Source: JBFHER01 sp041584055 (lineage in GTDB: Bacteria > Bacteroidota > Bacteroidia > Bacteroidales > UBA5342). From it: a stretch of DNA of 6,414 bases. Each line of letters opens with the position of its first letter. The first letter of the stretch is position 1. Below, piece after piece: positions 1 to 6,303 of this stretch. The translations under genes and the position numbers were made by a program. Where the stretch lies: the NCBI GenBank assembly GCA_041584055.1, contig JBFHER010000227.1:1-6414 (forward strand), written 5' to 3'. A model generated the notes under the pieces. It saw nothing but the letters and a program-made list of their open reading frames with translations. It made no database searches and was not told the origin of the DNA.

Positions 1-1284
1 GAGGTCGCTTTTAATCTGAATGGGAATTATGGAAACTGTGTTTCTTTAGATACCTTCTCAGGAAGATTTAAAATCAAGCATCGGGATAATCTTATGCATC
101 TTTATGCTAAGGAGAAAATAATCTGGAGCGGTGAAACACTGGTGTTAGAACCTTATGCAATTAAGGATTCAAACTTTTGTTTGACAGGAGTGACCATTGG
201 ACTAAATTTCCATTGGGAGCAGAAGGAAGACCTGTGTTATCATGGAGCTTTGAAGTTTGTGCTTATTGACAATTACATTCAAGTCATTAATTTGGTCCCG
301 CTGGAGACTTACCTCGAAAGTGTCATATCTTCTGAAATGCGATCGTCTGCATCCTTGCCGTTCTTAAAAGCGCATGCAGTTATTTCACGTGGCTGGCTTC
401 TGGCCCAATTGGAAAAAAGGGGCAAGGCTTCAGAGAATCATTCTTACAAGAATGGAGAGTGGATAAAATGGTATGACAACGAAGATCACAAATTTTATGA
501 CGTGTGTGCGGATGATCACTGCCAACGATACCAGGGGGTGACTCGTATTAAATCAAAAAAAGCTCGGCAAGCGGTATTTGAGACAAGGGGTGAGGCTCTG
601 GTTTCCGATGGTACATTGTGTGATGCCAGGTTTTCAAAATGCTGTGGGGGCATGAGCGAAGTATTCTCAAGTTGTTGGGATGATCAGGACTTTCCTTATC
701 TTGAGGCGATTCGGGATAACCTTGAACAACAAAATCACGAAAATTATGATCTGCAGAATGATGAAGATGCAGAGCGATGGATCTATGATACCCCCGATGC
801 ATTCTGTAATACCGATGATCCGCGGATACTTATTCATGTATTAAACGAATATGATCAGGGAACCCGGGACTTCTTTAGATGGCGAAAAGATATCAGGCAA
901 AGCTGGTTGCAGAATAAAGTAAAGAACATGCTGGACATGGATCTCGGGAATATCATTGATCTTGTACCCCTTGAACGAGGCACCTCAGGTCGTATCATCA
1001 GATTAAAAGTGATGGGGTCAAAAGGTCAGGTTGTGGTGGGAAAAGAGTTGGAAATTAGAAAGTTATTGTCTGACTCGCATTTGTATAGTTCTGCTTTTAT
1101 TGTAGAAAAGGTTAATATTGAATCCGGTGTTCCCGGAGGGTTTATTTTAAAAGGTGCTGGATGGGGGCATGGTGTTGGACTGTGTCAGATTGGGGCCGCC
1201 GTGATGGGCGTAAAAGGTTATGATTACAAAGAAATACTGAAGCATTACTTTAATAATTCTGAAGTCGAAAGAATATACGAATGA
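1..1284 (+). CDS. SpoIID/LytB domain protein, probable peptidoglycan lytic transglycosylase (5' end cut by window)
   Basis: The frame is open from base 1, so the ATG at 94 is probably internal: the 31 codons before it (containing FNLNGNYGN) look like the usual start of the Bacteroidota SpoIID domain, and the true start lies outside the window. Visible length is 427 residues. Numbered from base 1, the domain shows LVPLETYLESVISSEM with the conserved Glu at 112 (bases 334-336), then KAHAVISRGW. Next comes His163-x5-Cys169-x3-His173-Cys174, which resembles the zinc-site residues of clostridial SpoIID. Then follow a CCGGMSEVF block, FFRWRKDI, RGTSGRI and the C-terminal GWGHGVGLCQIGA signature. 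SpoIID of spore formers cuts glycan strands lacking stem peptides by lytic transglycosylation; here, with no sporulation context, a role in wall turnover or recycling is inferred. The stop overlaps the next gene's start by 4 bases (ATGA), so the two are probably translationally coupled. Family assignment is firm; substrate is inferred. Confidence 0.95.
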   Translation, partial: EVAFNLNGNYGNCVSLDTFSGRFKIKHRDNLMHLYAKEKIIWSGETLVLEPYAIKDSNFCLTGVTIGLNFHWEQKEDLCYHGALKFVLIDNYIQVINLVPLETYLESVISSEMRSSASLPFLKAHAVISRGWLLAQLEKRGKASENHSYKNGEWIKWYDNEDHKFYDVCADDHCQRYQGVTRIKSKKARQAVFETRGEALVSDGTLCDARFSKCCGGMSEVFSSCWDDQDFPYLEAIRDNLEQQNHENYDLQNDEDAERWIYDTPDAFCNTDDPRILIHVLNEYDQGTRDFFRWRKDIRQSWLQNKVKNMLDMDLGNIIDLVPLERGTSGRIIRLKVMGSKGQVVVGKELEIRKLLSDSHLYSSAFIVEKVNIESGVPGGFILKGAGWGHGVGLCQIGAAVMGVKGYDYKEILKHYFNNSEVERIYE

Positions 1285-2570
1285 GCAAGGTACATAATAC
1301 GTTTTGGAAAGGAATGCGATGGGTTCCAAGTTTGTACTTTGCTGAAGGGATGCCCTATGCCATCGTCATGATGCTTTCAACGGTATTATACAAAAATCTC
1401 GGTCTTTCAAATGCCGATATCACACTTTATACCGGGTGGTTGTACCTTCCGTGGGTGATTAAGCCTTTTTGGGGGCCCATCGTAGATAATTTTCGAACGA
1501 AACGATATTGGGTGATTCTGATGCAGTTTGTGATTGGGGTAGGATTGGCTTTACTGGGTTTAAGTCTTGAGACCTCAGCATTTATCCGATGGAGTCTGAT
1601 TGCATTTTGGCTGGTTGCATTTAGTTCGGCCACACACGATATTGCGGCAGACGGTTTTTATATGTTGGGTTTGACGGATAAAATGCAGTCTCTTTTTGTG
1701 GGAGTTCGCAACCTCTTCTATAAAGTTGCATTCATAACAGCACAGGGTGCGTTGGTGGCTCTTGCAGGCATTCTGGCTGGAGAAGAGTTGAATTACACAA
1801 TGGCCTGGAAATGGATCTTCAGCATCTCCGGTGCCATGTTCATACTACTTGCCATTTATCACAAATTCATGCTTAATAGCCCTGAAGGAGACCAGGCCAG
1901 AAAGCTGCACAATGCCGGAGAATCATTGAAGTTGTATGGTAAGACAATCCGTTTGTTCTTTCAGAAGAAAGGAATTATCGTTAGTCTTTTGTTTATTCTG
2001 TTATATCGCTTTGGAGAAGCCCAGCTGACTAAAATTGCAGCCCCCTTTTTATTGGATTCAGTGGAAACGGGAGGACTTGGCTTGTCCAATGAAGCCTATG
2101 GCTTGATGTATGGCACTGTGGGAATGCTGAGCTTGATGTTGGGTGGAATCCTTGGTGGCGTTTTGGTGTCGCGACATGGTCTTAAGTTTTGGATGTGGCC
2201 CATGGCGCTGGCAATGAAACTCCCGGATGTGGCTTACGTTTACCTTGCTTCTGCCCAACCTGAAAACCAAATTCTGATTCAATCAATGATCGCAGTTGAG
2301 CAGCTGGGATATGGTTTTGGTTTTACGGCATTTACCCTCTACCTGATTCAGTTTTGCAAGGGCAGTCATAAGACAGCTCACTATGCTTTTGCAACAGGAT
2401 TTATGGCACTGGGAATGATGATTCCGGGTATGTTTTCAGGCTGGATTCAGGAGCAATTGGGCTACCATAATTTCTTTATCTGGGTGATGATATGTACCAT
2501 TCCTGGATTGGCACTGATTCCTTTTTTAAAGATTGAAAAGGGATTTGGGAAAGGTGATGTGGCATCATGA
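1281..2570 (+). CDS. AmpG/MurT-like major facilitator superfamily transporter
   Basis: 429 residues with about 12 hydrophobic helices in two halves, joined by a polar loop near residues 203-230. The N-terminus RWVPSLYFAEGMPYAIVMM (13-31) is typical of the AmpG branch of the MFS in Bacteroidota. The loop 2-3 motif is KPFWGPIVDNFRTKR (61-75), and SATHDIAADGFYMLG (116-130) is the conserved acidic helix of this branch. AmpG proteins import anhydro-muropeptides from the periplasm; the related MurT of Tannerella forsythia imports MurNAc. The cargo here cannot be decided from sequence. The start at 1281 is chosen because it overlaps the SpoIID stop (ATGA); an internal Met at residue 12 is possible but leaves the tight coupling unexplained. 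No Shine-Dalgarno is seen, as is usual in this phylum. The likely job is to take in sugars or muropeptides released by its partner gene. Length and motifs look intact. Confidence 0.93.
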   Translation: MSKVHNTFWKGMRWVPSLYFAEGMPYAIVMMLSTVLYKNLGLSNADITLYTGWLYLPWVIKPFWGPIVDNFRTKRYWVILMQFVIGVGLALLGLSLETSAFIRWSLIAFWLVAFSSATHDIAADGFYMLGLTDKMQSLFVGVRNLFYKVAFITAQGALVALAGILAGEELNYTMAWKWIFSISGAMFILLAIYHKFMLNSPEGDQARKLHNAGESLKLYGKTIRLFFQKKGIIVSLLFILLYRFGEAQLTKIAAPFLLDSVETGGLGLSNEAYGLMYGTVGMLSLMLGGILGGVLVSRHGLKFWMWPMALAMKLPDVAYVYLASAQPENQILIQSMIAVEQLGYGFGFTAFTLYLIQFCKGSHKTAHYAFATGFMALGMMIPGMFSGWIQEQLGYHNFFIWVMICTIPGLALIPFLKIEKGFGKGDVAS

Positions 2571-2574
2571 TGCC
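2561..2574. repeat. 14-base perfect palindrome spanning the MFS stop codon
   Basis: GGCATCATGATGCC is self-complementary and contains the TGA stop at 2568-2570. There is no T-run after it, so it is not a standard intrinsic terminator. It could be chance or a weak protein-binding site. Confidence 0.3.
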
Positions 2575-2698
2575 TTCCTGATCTGTAAGAATTGATTCCA
2601 TTCGAAACGTTGCATGGTGGATCATTGTCAAGCCTTTTTTCTACATTTCTAGGCGCAAAGATGATTGATTGCAATGCCGGGTTCTTGTATGCTGGTTG

Positions 2699-2730
2699 AA
2701 AATCGTATTGGTTAACTTTCGATTTTTATT
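2699..2730 (+). terminator. Weak terminator-like hairpin with T-rich tail
   Basis: AAAATCG (2699-2705) pairs with CGATTTT (2720-2726) across a 14-base loop, and the sequence continues T-rich to 2730. The stem has only two G:C pairs and the loop is large, so this is a weak candidate. Its position, 129 bases after the MFS stop and before the next promoter region, is where a terminator would be expected. Confidence 0.3.
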
Positions 2731-2733
2731 ACC

Positions 2734-2782
2734 ATATTGCATGAGAATATTTTCAACGATTGCGTAAATTAGTAGTATAATA
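2734..2782 (+). promoter_or_regulatory. Possible promoter of the DUF502 operon
   Basis: TAAATTAG at 2765-2772 differs by one base from the Bacteroidota -7 element TAnnTTTG. The nearest upstream TTG (ATTG at 2736-2739) is about 25 bases away, a little farther than usual for the -33 element. A TATAAT at 2776-2781 is an alternative, but no good -35 stands at 17 bases. Just upstream is a small inverted repeat, ATATT (2734-2738) and AATAT (2746-2750). The gene start is 37 to 54 bases downstream. The region is generally A+T-rich, so any one match could be chance. Confidence 0.3.
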
Positions 2783-2818
2783 CGCTTTTTATTTCCCATG
2801 AATTAAACAAATATAAAA

Positions 2819-3391
2819 ATGAAAAAACTGGTTAATTATTTTCTTCAGGGGATGCTTTACTTAGCACCAATAAGTATTACGGTATACATCGTATATGTTG
2901 TTTTTACCTTTGTGGATGGGCTTTTACAAAGCTGGTTGAAAGAATTGATAGATTTAACAATTCCTGGTCTTGGACTGGTTCTCATTTTTATCCTTATTTT
3001 ATTGGTTGGTTTTCTAGGGCAGACATTTATTGCAAGACCAATTGTCTATCTGTTTGACCGTCTCATGAAAAAGGCACCTCTGCTAAAAGTTCTTTATTCT
3101 GCAATAAATGATTTGTTCTCTGCTTTTGTTGGGAAAGAGAAGAAGTTTAATAATCCGGTTTTAGTAAAAATAAATGTGGAATCTAACATAGAAAAACTTG
3201 GATTCTTAACGGAAACAGATCTGGAAATAATTGGCGAAAAAGATAAGGTTGCCGTTTATTTCCCCCACTCCTATAATTTTTCCGGTGAACTTTTTATAGT
3301 GCCGGGAAATCAGGTACGACACATTGATCTGCCCCCTGCAGAGGTGATGAAATTTATTGTTTCTGCCGGAGTAGCAGGATTCAAAGAGTGA
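2819..3391 (+). CDS. DUF502 family inner-membrane protein
   Basis: 190 residues, full length for the family. The N-terminus is short and basic, followed by a first membrane helix at about 12-34 with the family's G-x4-P-x3-T pattern (Gly11, Pro17, Thr21). A second helix spans about 50-70 (LGLVLIFILILLVGFLGQTF). Then come RPIVYLFDRLMKKAPLLKVLY (residues 73-93; the AP-x-LKxLY block is typical), a short KQ-like loop, and a soluble C-terminal domain with VYFPHSYNFSGELFIVPG (146-163) and the HIDLPPAEVMKFIVSAGV end. DUF502 proteins are widespread in Gram-negative bacteria and have no well-established function. The start is set by the ATG after an A-rich leader (AAACAAATATAAAA) with no Shine-Dalgarno. 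The next gene starts 38 bases downstream on the same strand, so the two are probably co-transcribed. The membrane-anchored layout is clear; the biochemical role is unknown. Confidence 0.93.
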   Translation: MKKLVNYFLQGMLYLAPISITVYIVYVVFTFVDGLLQSWLKELIDLTIPGLGLVLIFILILLVGFLGQTFIARPIVYLFDRLMKKAPLLKVLYSAINDLFSAFVGKEKKFNNPVLVKINVESNIEKLGFLTETDLEIIGEKDKVAVYFPHSYNFSGELFIVPGNQVRHIDLPPAEVMKFIVSAGVAGFKE

Positions 3392-3407
3392 TCGTATAAA
3401 AAGAATC

Positions 3408-3432
3408 AAAAGGGTAAAAATCATCGGTTTTG
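3408..3432 (+). promoter_or_regulatory. Translation start region with TTG start codon
   Basis: The frame of the barrel gene is closed by TAA at 3415-3417, and the only start-like codon before the signal peptide is TTG at 3430-3432. AAAAGGG at 3408-3414 is the only purine-rich stretch nearby, about 15 bases before the start, which is too far for a strong Shine-Dalgarno. Weak initiation, perhaps coupled to the upstream DUF502 gene, is inferred. Confidence 0.5.
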
Positions 3433-4755
3433 AAAAGTTCCATTGTAGTTGGCCTGTGGCTGTTTTTTTTCACTCATGTTTTATCTCAGGGGCAGCTTGG
3501 TGTAAAACGTGTGTCGCCGCTGGACTCCATTCGAATTGATCGTGTTGAGATTTCAAAGAACTGGATTACATGGGACCGGATTATTATGAGTGAGTTGCTG
3601 TTTGAGGAAGGTGAATGGGTACGCTATGGACGCATTGATACATCCTTGAACAGAATTTGGAACATTGGAAATTTTGCAGATGTAAGTTATGAAATCGAAG
3701 AAAGTGCTGAGGGAAATATCTTAAAGATTGTGGCTTTGGATGCGGTGAAGTTTTATCCTTTGCTAACAATCGATCATAGCAGTGTTTATGATTATAATTA
3801 CCGATTTGGTGCCGGAGATGATAATTTTCTTGGCAGCAATTCAAAACTGAAAATTGTTTGGGAAAAAAATCCAAATGGCGCACAATGGGAATTCAGTCTT
3901 GGTCTACCGCGTCAGCTCTTGTACAAAAATATGACCACCCAAATAGGATTCCTCAATGGGTCTGAATCCAGGGTGTTTCTTGATCGTATTGTAACAGAAT
4001 CCAACGGTCATAAAGATGCAACCTATGAAACACGCATGATTGCCCCCTACGATAAAACGGAGTATTATGTCAAGATTGGAAATCCATGGAACCTTGATTA
4101 CCGTTACAGGTTTTCTCCGGATCTATCATTGACTTTGTTAAAGCATGTAGTTAATCATGATTTGCTGAGCGATGAGGACCTTAACCTGAATGTGCTTACG
4201 CCGGAAAAAAAGTATCGCTTCTTTAACATCGGATTATCCGAATCCATTGGGACGATCAACATTAAAAGGCACCGAAAGGATGGATATACCGCTGGTTTAT
4301 CTTATGATTTATATGCCGGGGTTGGAGCTACAAATAGCTTTCATGAGTTGAATGTAAACGCTGAGTACCATAAAACCTTAAGTAATCTTGTACAGGTGTC
4401 ATCCTGGGTAAGAAGCGGATACGCAACGGCCAATGATCAATACCGATTTGTAAAAGGGGCACAGGATGTAATCGGCATCCGAAAAGGCGAAATATTTGGT
4501 AAGGCTTATTATTCTGCATACACAGGAGGGCATTTTTCATGGGTAAATACCAAATGGGTAACTCTTGAGAATGCCTATTTTGTAAATGTTGGGAATGGCG
4601 CTGATACCTATGCTGAGCTTTTCGGTGATCACACCAGGCTGTCTCTGGGTACATTCTTTGAGATTCGCTTTCCGGTGGTTCCTATTGCTGTATTAAGATT
4701 TACATTCATGTATGCGGGTGCGGGAAGTGAATGGTTTAAGTTTAACCTGGAATAA
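3430..4755 (+). CDS. Outer-membrane protein, single POTRA domain plus Omp85-type beta-barrel (probable)
   Basis: 441 residues. Residues 1-20 (MKSSIVVGLWLFFFTHVLSQ) form a clear signal peptide. Residues about 34-107 read as one POTRA domain: IRIDRVEISKNWITWDRIIM, then ELLFEEGEWV, then a helix ending IWNIGNFADVSYEIE, then the closing strand ILKIVALDAVKFYP. From about 110 to the end, alternating hydrophobic and polar residues with many aromatics indicate a barrel of roughly 330 residues, about the size of a 16-stranded Omp85 barrel. IRKGEIFGK (350-358) may be the counterpart of the conserved loop-6 Arg-Gly motif, and FEIRFPVVPIAVLRFTF (61-77 of the last 92 residues) resembles the final strands of BamA/TamA-like proteins. 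The start is TTG: an in-frame stop lies at 3415-3417, and the next ATG (codon 53) would delete the signal peptide and half the POTRA. A plausible role is protein or lipid handling at the outer membrane; the specific function is not recognised. It follows the DUF502 gene by 38 bases. Confidence 0.8.
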   Translation: MKSSIVVGLWLFFFTHVLSQGQLGVKRVSPLDSIRIDRVEISKNWITWDRIIMSELLFEEGEWVRYGRIDTSLNRIWNIGNFADVSYEIEESAEGNILKIVALDAVKFYPLLTIDHSSVYDYNYRFGAGDDNFLGSNSKLKIVWEKNPNGAQWEFSLGLPRQLLYKNMTTQIGFLNGSESRVFLDRIVTESNGHKDATYETRMIAPYDKTEYYVKIGNPWNLDYRYRFSPDLSLTLLKHVVNHDLLSDEDLNLNVLTPEKKYRFFNIGLSESIGTINIKRHRKDGYTAGLSYDLYAGVGATNSFHELNVNAEYHKTLSNLVQVSSWVRSGYATANDQYRFVKGAQDVIGIRKGEIFGKAYYSAYTGGHFSWVNTKWVTLENAYFVNVGNGADTYAELFGDHTRLSLGTFFEIRFPVVPIAVLRFTFMYAGAGSEWFKFNLE

Positions 4756-4861
4756 TGTGTTGCCCCGTCATTTTGCCTGACAGTAAATTGCGCGTCACGG
4801 TAGCAGTCCTGGTCCAACTAAAGCAGGAGCTAATTTGATCTTTGAATGGGAAACAATGAGC
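4756..4861. other. Convergent gap between barrel gene and MarC gene
   Basis: Both flanking genes end here, so a terminator is expected, but none is convincing. The best hairpin is TCCTG (4807-4811) with CAGGA (4824-4828) around a 12-base loop and without a T-run on either strand. No coding signal was seen in the 106 bases. Confidence 0.5.
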
Positions 4862-5446
4862 TTAGGTTTTTATCTCAATTCCGGTATTTGAAAGAAACAG
4901 TTTAATTGAAATGGATAATAAAATTATTCCAAAGACTTTTTTAAGGACATGAATGCCGGTAACCCCAATTATTTTTTCGATCCGAGCGCTTAGTCTTATT
5001 ACAAAATAAACAACAATCATGTTCAGACATACCGCGGTGAGGATGCTGTAAAGGTTATATTCGGCCCGTAAAGATATTAAGGTCGTAATGGATCCTGCTC
5101 CGGCAATAAGTGGAAATGCAATGGGCACAATTGATGCCGTTGTGGGAGAATCATGTTTAAAAATGTTTACGCCAAAAATCATCTCACAAGCCAGTACAAA
5201 AATGACCAGAGATCCTGCAATGGCAAAGGAAGAGACATCAACGCCGAAAATGCTTAAAATCAAGCTGCCTGAAAAAAGAAACACAATGAGAATCACAAAG
5301 GAAACCAGTGTGATTTTTGCGGGCTGAATAACAACACCTTCCTGCTTGAATTTTAATATGATTGGGACAGAACCGATGATATCAATAACAGCAAAAAGTA
5401 CCATAAAACAGGATAGGGTGTCGATGAGGAAGCCTTGCATATTCAT
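4862..5446 (-). CDS. MarC family (UPF0056) integral membrane protein
   Basis: 194 residues with about six hydrophobic helices, close to the family's usual length. Family features in order are: FAVIDIIGSVPIILKF (18-33) in the first helix region; FGVDVSSFAIAGSLVIF (67-83); the central PIAFPLIAGAGSITTLI (108-124), with Ala where most members have Pro in AGPG; and the C-terminal KKVFGIILLSISIKLF (169-184). MarC proteins are inner-membrane proteins. The name came from a presumed link to multiple antibiotic resistance that was later disproved for E. coli; one archaeal relative was reported as an amino-acid transporter (SnatA). The function here is unknown. The start is the first ATG of the open frame; a second Met at residue 3 is an equal candidate. 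It lies 59 bases downstream of the CDF gene on the same strand and may share its transcript or have its own promoter in that gap. Base composition differs from the CDF gene (about 41% versus 34% G+C, hand-counted over 240 bases each). Confidence 0.93.
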   Translation of the reverse strand: MNMQGFLIDTLSCFMVLFAVIDIIGSVPIILKFKQEGVVIQPAKITLVSFVILIVFLFSGSLILSIFGVDVSSFAIAGSLVIFVLACEMIFGVNIFKHDSPTTASIVPIAFPLIAGAGSITTLISLRAEYNLYSILTAVCLNMIVVYFVIRLSARIEKIIGVTGIHVLKKVFGIILLSISIKLFLSNTGIEIKT

Positions 5447-5483
5447 TGTCTATTTATCTGGAAGTATTAAAAAGTGGATTAAA

Positions 5484-5504
5484 TATCTTAAAGGTTTAAA
5501 GATA
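5484..5504. repeat. Near-perfect 21-base inverted repeat between the CDF and MarC genes
   Basis: TATCTT-A-AA-GGT-TT-A-AAGATA: both arms of nine bases pair except for one A/A mismatch at their seventh position. It begins one base beyond the CDF stop codon (TGA, 5508-5506 on the minus strand). Read on the minus strand it is followed by TTTAAT, so it could form a weak A/T hairpin terminator or attenuator; alternatively it is an operator for the MarC gene. It contains only a few G/C bases. Confidence 0.4.
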
Positions 5505-5505
5505 A

Positions 5506-6303
5506 TCATTTTCCGAGTTTTAATATCCTGATTGCCCCTCTGACTACGATCAAAAATACAATAGAACCAACTATTAAATCAGGATACATGGATTGAGTAA
5601 GCAAAACCAGAACTCCTGCAAGTATTACACCCCCATTAATTATTATATCGTTTGAAGTAAAAATCATACTCGCCTTCATGTGGGCTTCATTACTTTTTGA
5701 TTTTTGTAGAATATATAAGCAGGCTGCATTTGCTATTAATGCAAAGATTGAAATACCAATCATTATTCGGTAATCTGGCATGGCCTCAGTACTTATAAAT
5801 CGTCTGCATACTTCAATAATGCCTAAAAGGGCTAATGATAGTTGAAAATAACCGCTTAATCTGGCTACTTTCTTTTTGCGTAAAACCGTTGAGCCAACTG
5901 CCCATAAGCTTAAACCATACACAAAAGAATCTGCTAACATGTCAAGTGAATCAGCAACCAAACCCATTGATCTTGAGATTAACCCTGTTGTCATTTCAAG
6001 AATGAAAAAGCTAAAGTTTATAATCAATACCGACCAAAGAAGTTTTGATTGTACATTTGAGTTTTCAATATGGGGCACATTATCTTCGATTGATTGGGTG
6101 CTTTTTAGCTTTGCTCCAAAATTTAACTCTACTAATCTGTTTTGTATTTCCTGATTCTCATCGGAGTGATATACTGTTAGTTTTCTGTTCTCAATATCAA
6201 AGTCGAGTCGCTTAATTTCAGTTATGCCATCCAACTTCATGCGAATCATATTTTCTTCGGATGGACAATCCATTTTTGATATGTGGTATTCAGATTTTAA
6301 CAT
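5506..6303 (-). CDS. CDF-like cation transporter with N-terminal HMA-like domain and altered metal site
   Basis: 265 residues. Residues 1-67 fold like a heavy-metal-associated (ferredoxin-like) domain, with MDCPSEE (11-17) in place of the usual CxxC loop, so it has one cysteine, Cys13. After a polar linker come about six helices (88-262). GLVADSLDMLADSFVYG (114-130) is the CDF helix-2 signature, but Asp121 stands where canonical CDFs have the metal-binding His, giving DxxxD (121/125). Helix 5 has FTSNDIIINGGVILAG (215-230), giving Phe-x3-Asp-x3-Asn (215/219/223) instead of HxxxD. The protein ends right after helix 6 and lacks the C-terminal cytoplasmic dimer domain of CzcD-type CDFs. It thus matches a divergent CDF branch annotated only as cation transporter. 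A role in divalent metal export is inferred; the metal is unknown. The start overlaps the stop of an upstream CDF gene by 7 bases, which implies coupled translation. Confidence 0.88.
   Translation of the reverse strand: MLKSEYHISKMDCPSEENMIRMKLDGITEIKRLDFDIENRKLTVYHSDENQEIQNRLVELNFGAKLKSTQSIEDNVPHIENSNVQSKLLWSVLIINFSFFILEMTTGLISRSMGLVADSLDMLADSFVYGLSLWAVGSTVLRKKKVARLSGYFQLSLALLGIIEVCRRFISTEAMPDYRIMIGISIFALIANAACLYILQKSKSNEAHMKASMIFTSNDIIINGGVILAGVLVLLTQSMYPDLIVGSIVFLIVVRGAIRILKLGK

Larger units (their letters stand above)
2571..2818. other. Non-coding gap between the AmpG-like and DUF502 genes
   Basis: A 248-base stretch without a credible gene; the longest minus-strand frame crossing it runs back into the MFS gene and has no protein-like features. 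It grows more A+T-rich towards the DUF502 start. It holds a weak terminator-like hairpin at 2699-2730 and a possible promoter at 2734-2782. It separates the SpoIID/MFS pair from the DUF502/barrel pair, which suggests two transcription units. Confidence 0.6.

Noticed and set aside
94..96. ATG at 94 as the start of the SpoIID gene
   Set aside because: The frame is open back to base 1 and the upstream codons look like the family's N-terminal strand, so the gene begins before the window.
548..802. 84-codon minus-strand frame inside the SpoIID gene
   Set aside because: It is rich in His and Pro, lacks any domain pattern and lies wholly within a strongly supported gene on the other strand.
2661..2699. 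12-codon frame beginning ATGATTGAT in the 2571-2818 gap
   Set aside because: Too short, no ribosome site and no link to a regulated gene; expected by chance.
2760..2781. TTGCGT and TATAAT as a sigma-70 promoter
   Set aside because: Only 10 bases separate the two boxes, far from the required 16 to 18.
4328..4654. 108-codon minus-strand frame inside the barrel gene
   Set aside because: Unusual composition (many His, Gln, Arg) and no recognisable motif; a shadow of the barrel coding sequence.
4764..4800. GTCA/TGAC short pairings after the barrel gene as a terminator
   Set aside because: Stems of only four bases and no T-run.
5876..6154. 92-codon plus-strand frame inside the HMA-CDF gene
   Set aside because: Antisense to clear CDF helices and without protein-like features.
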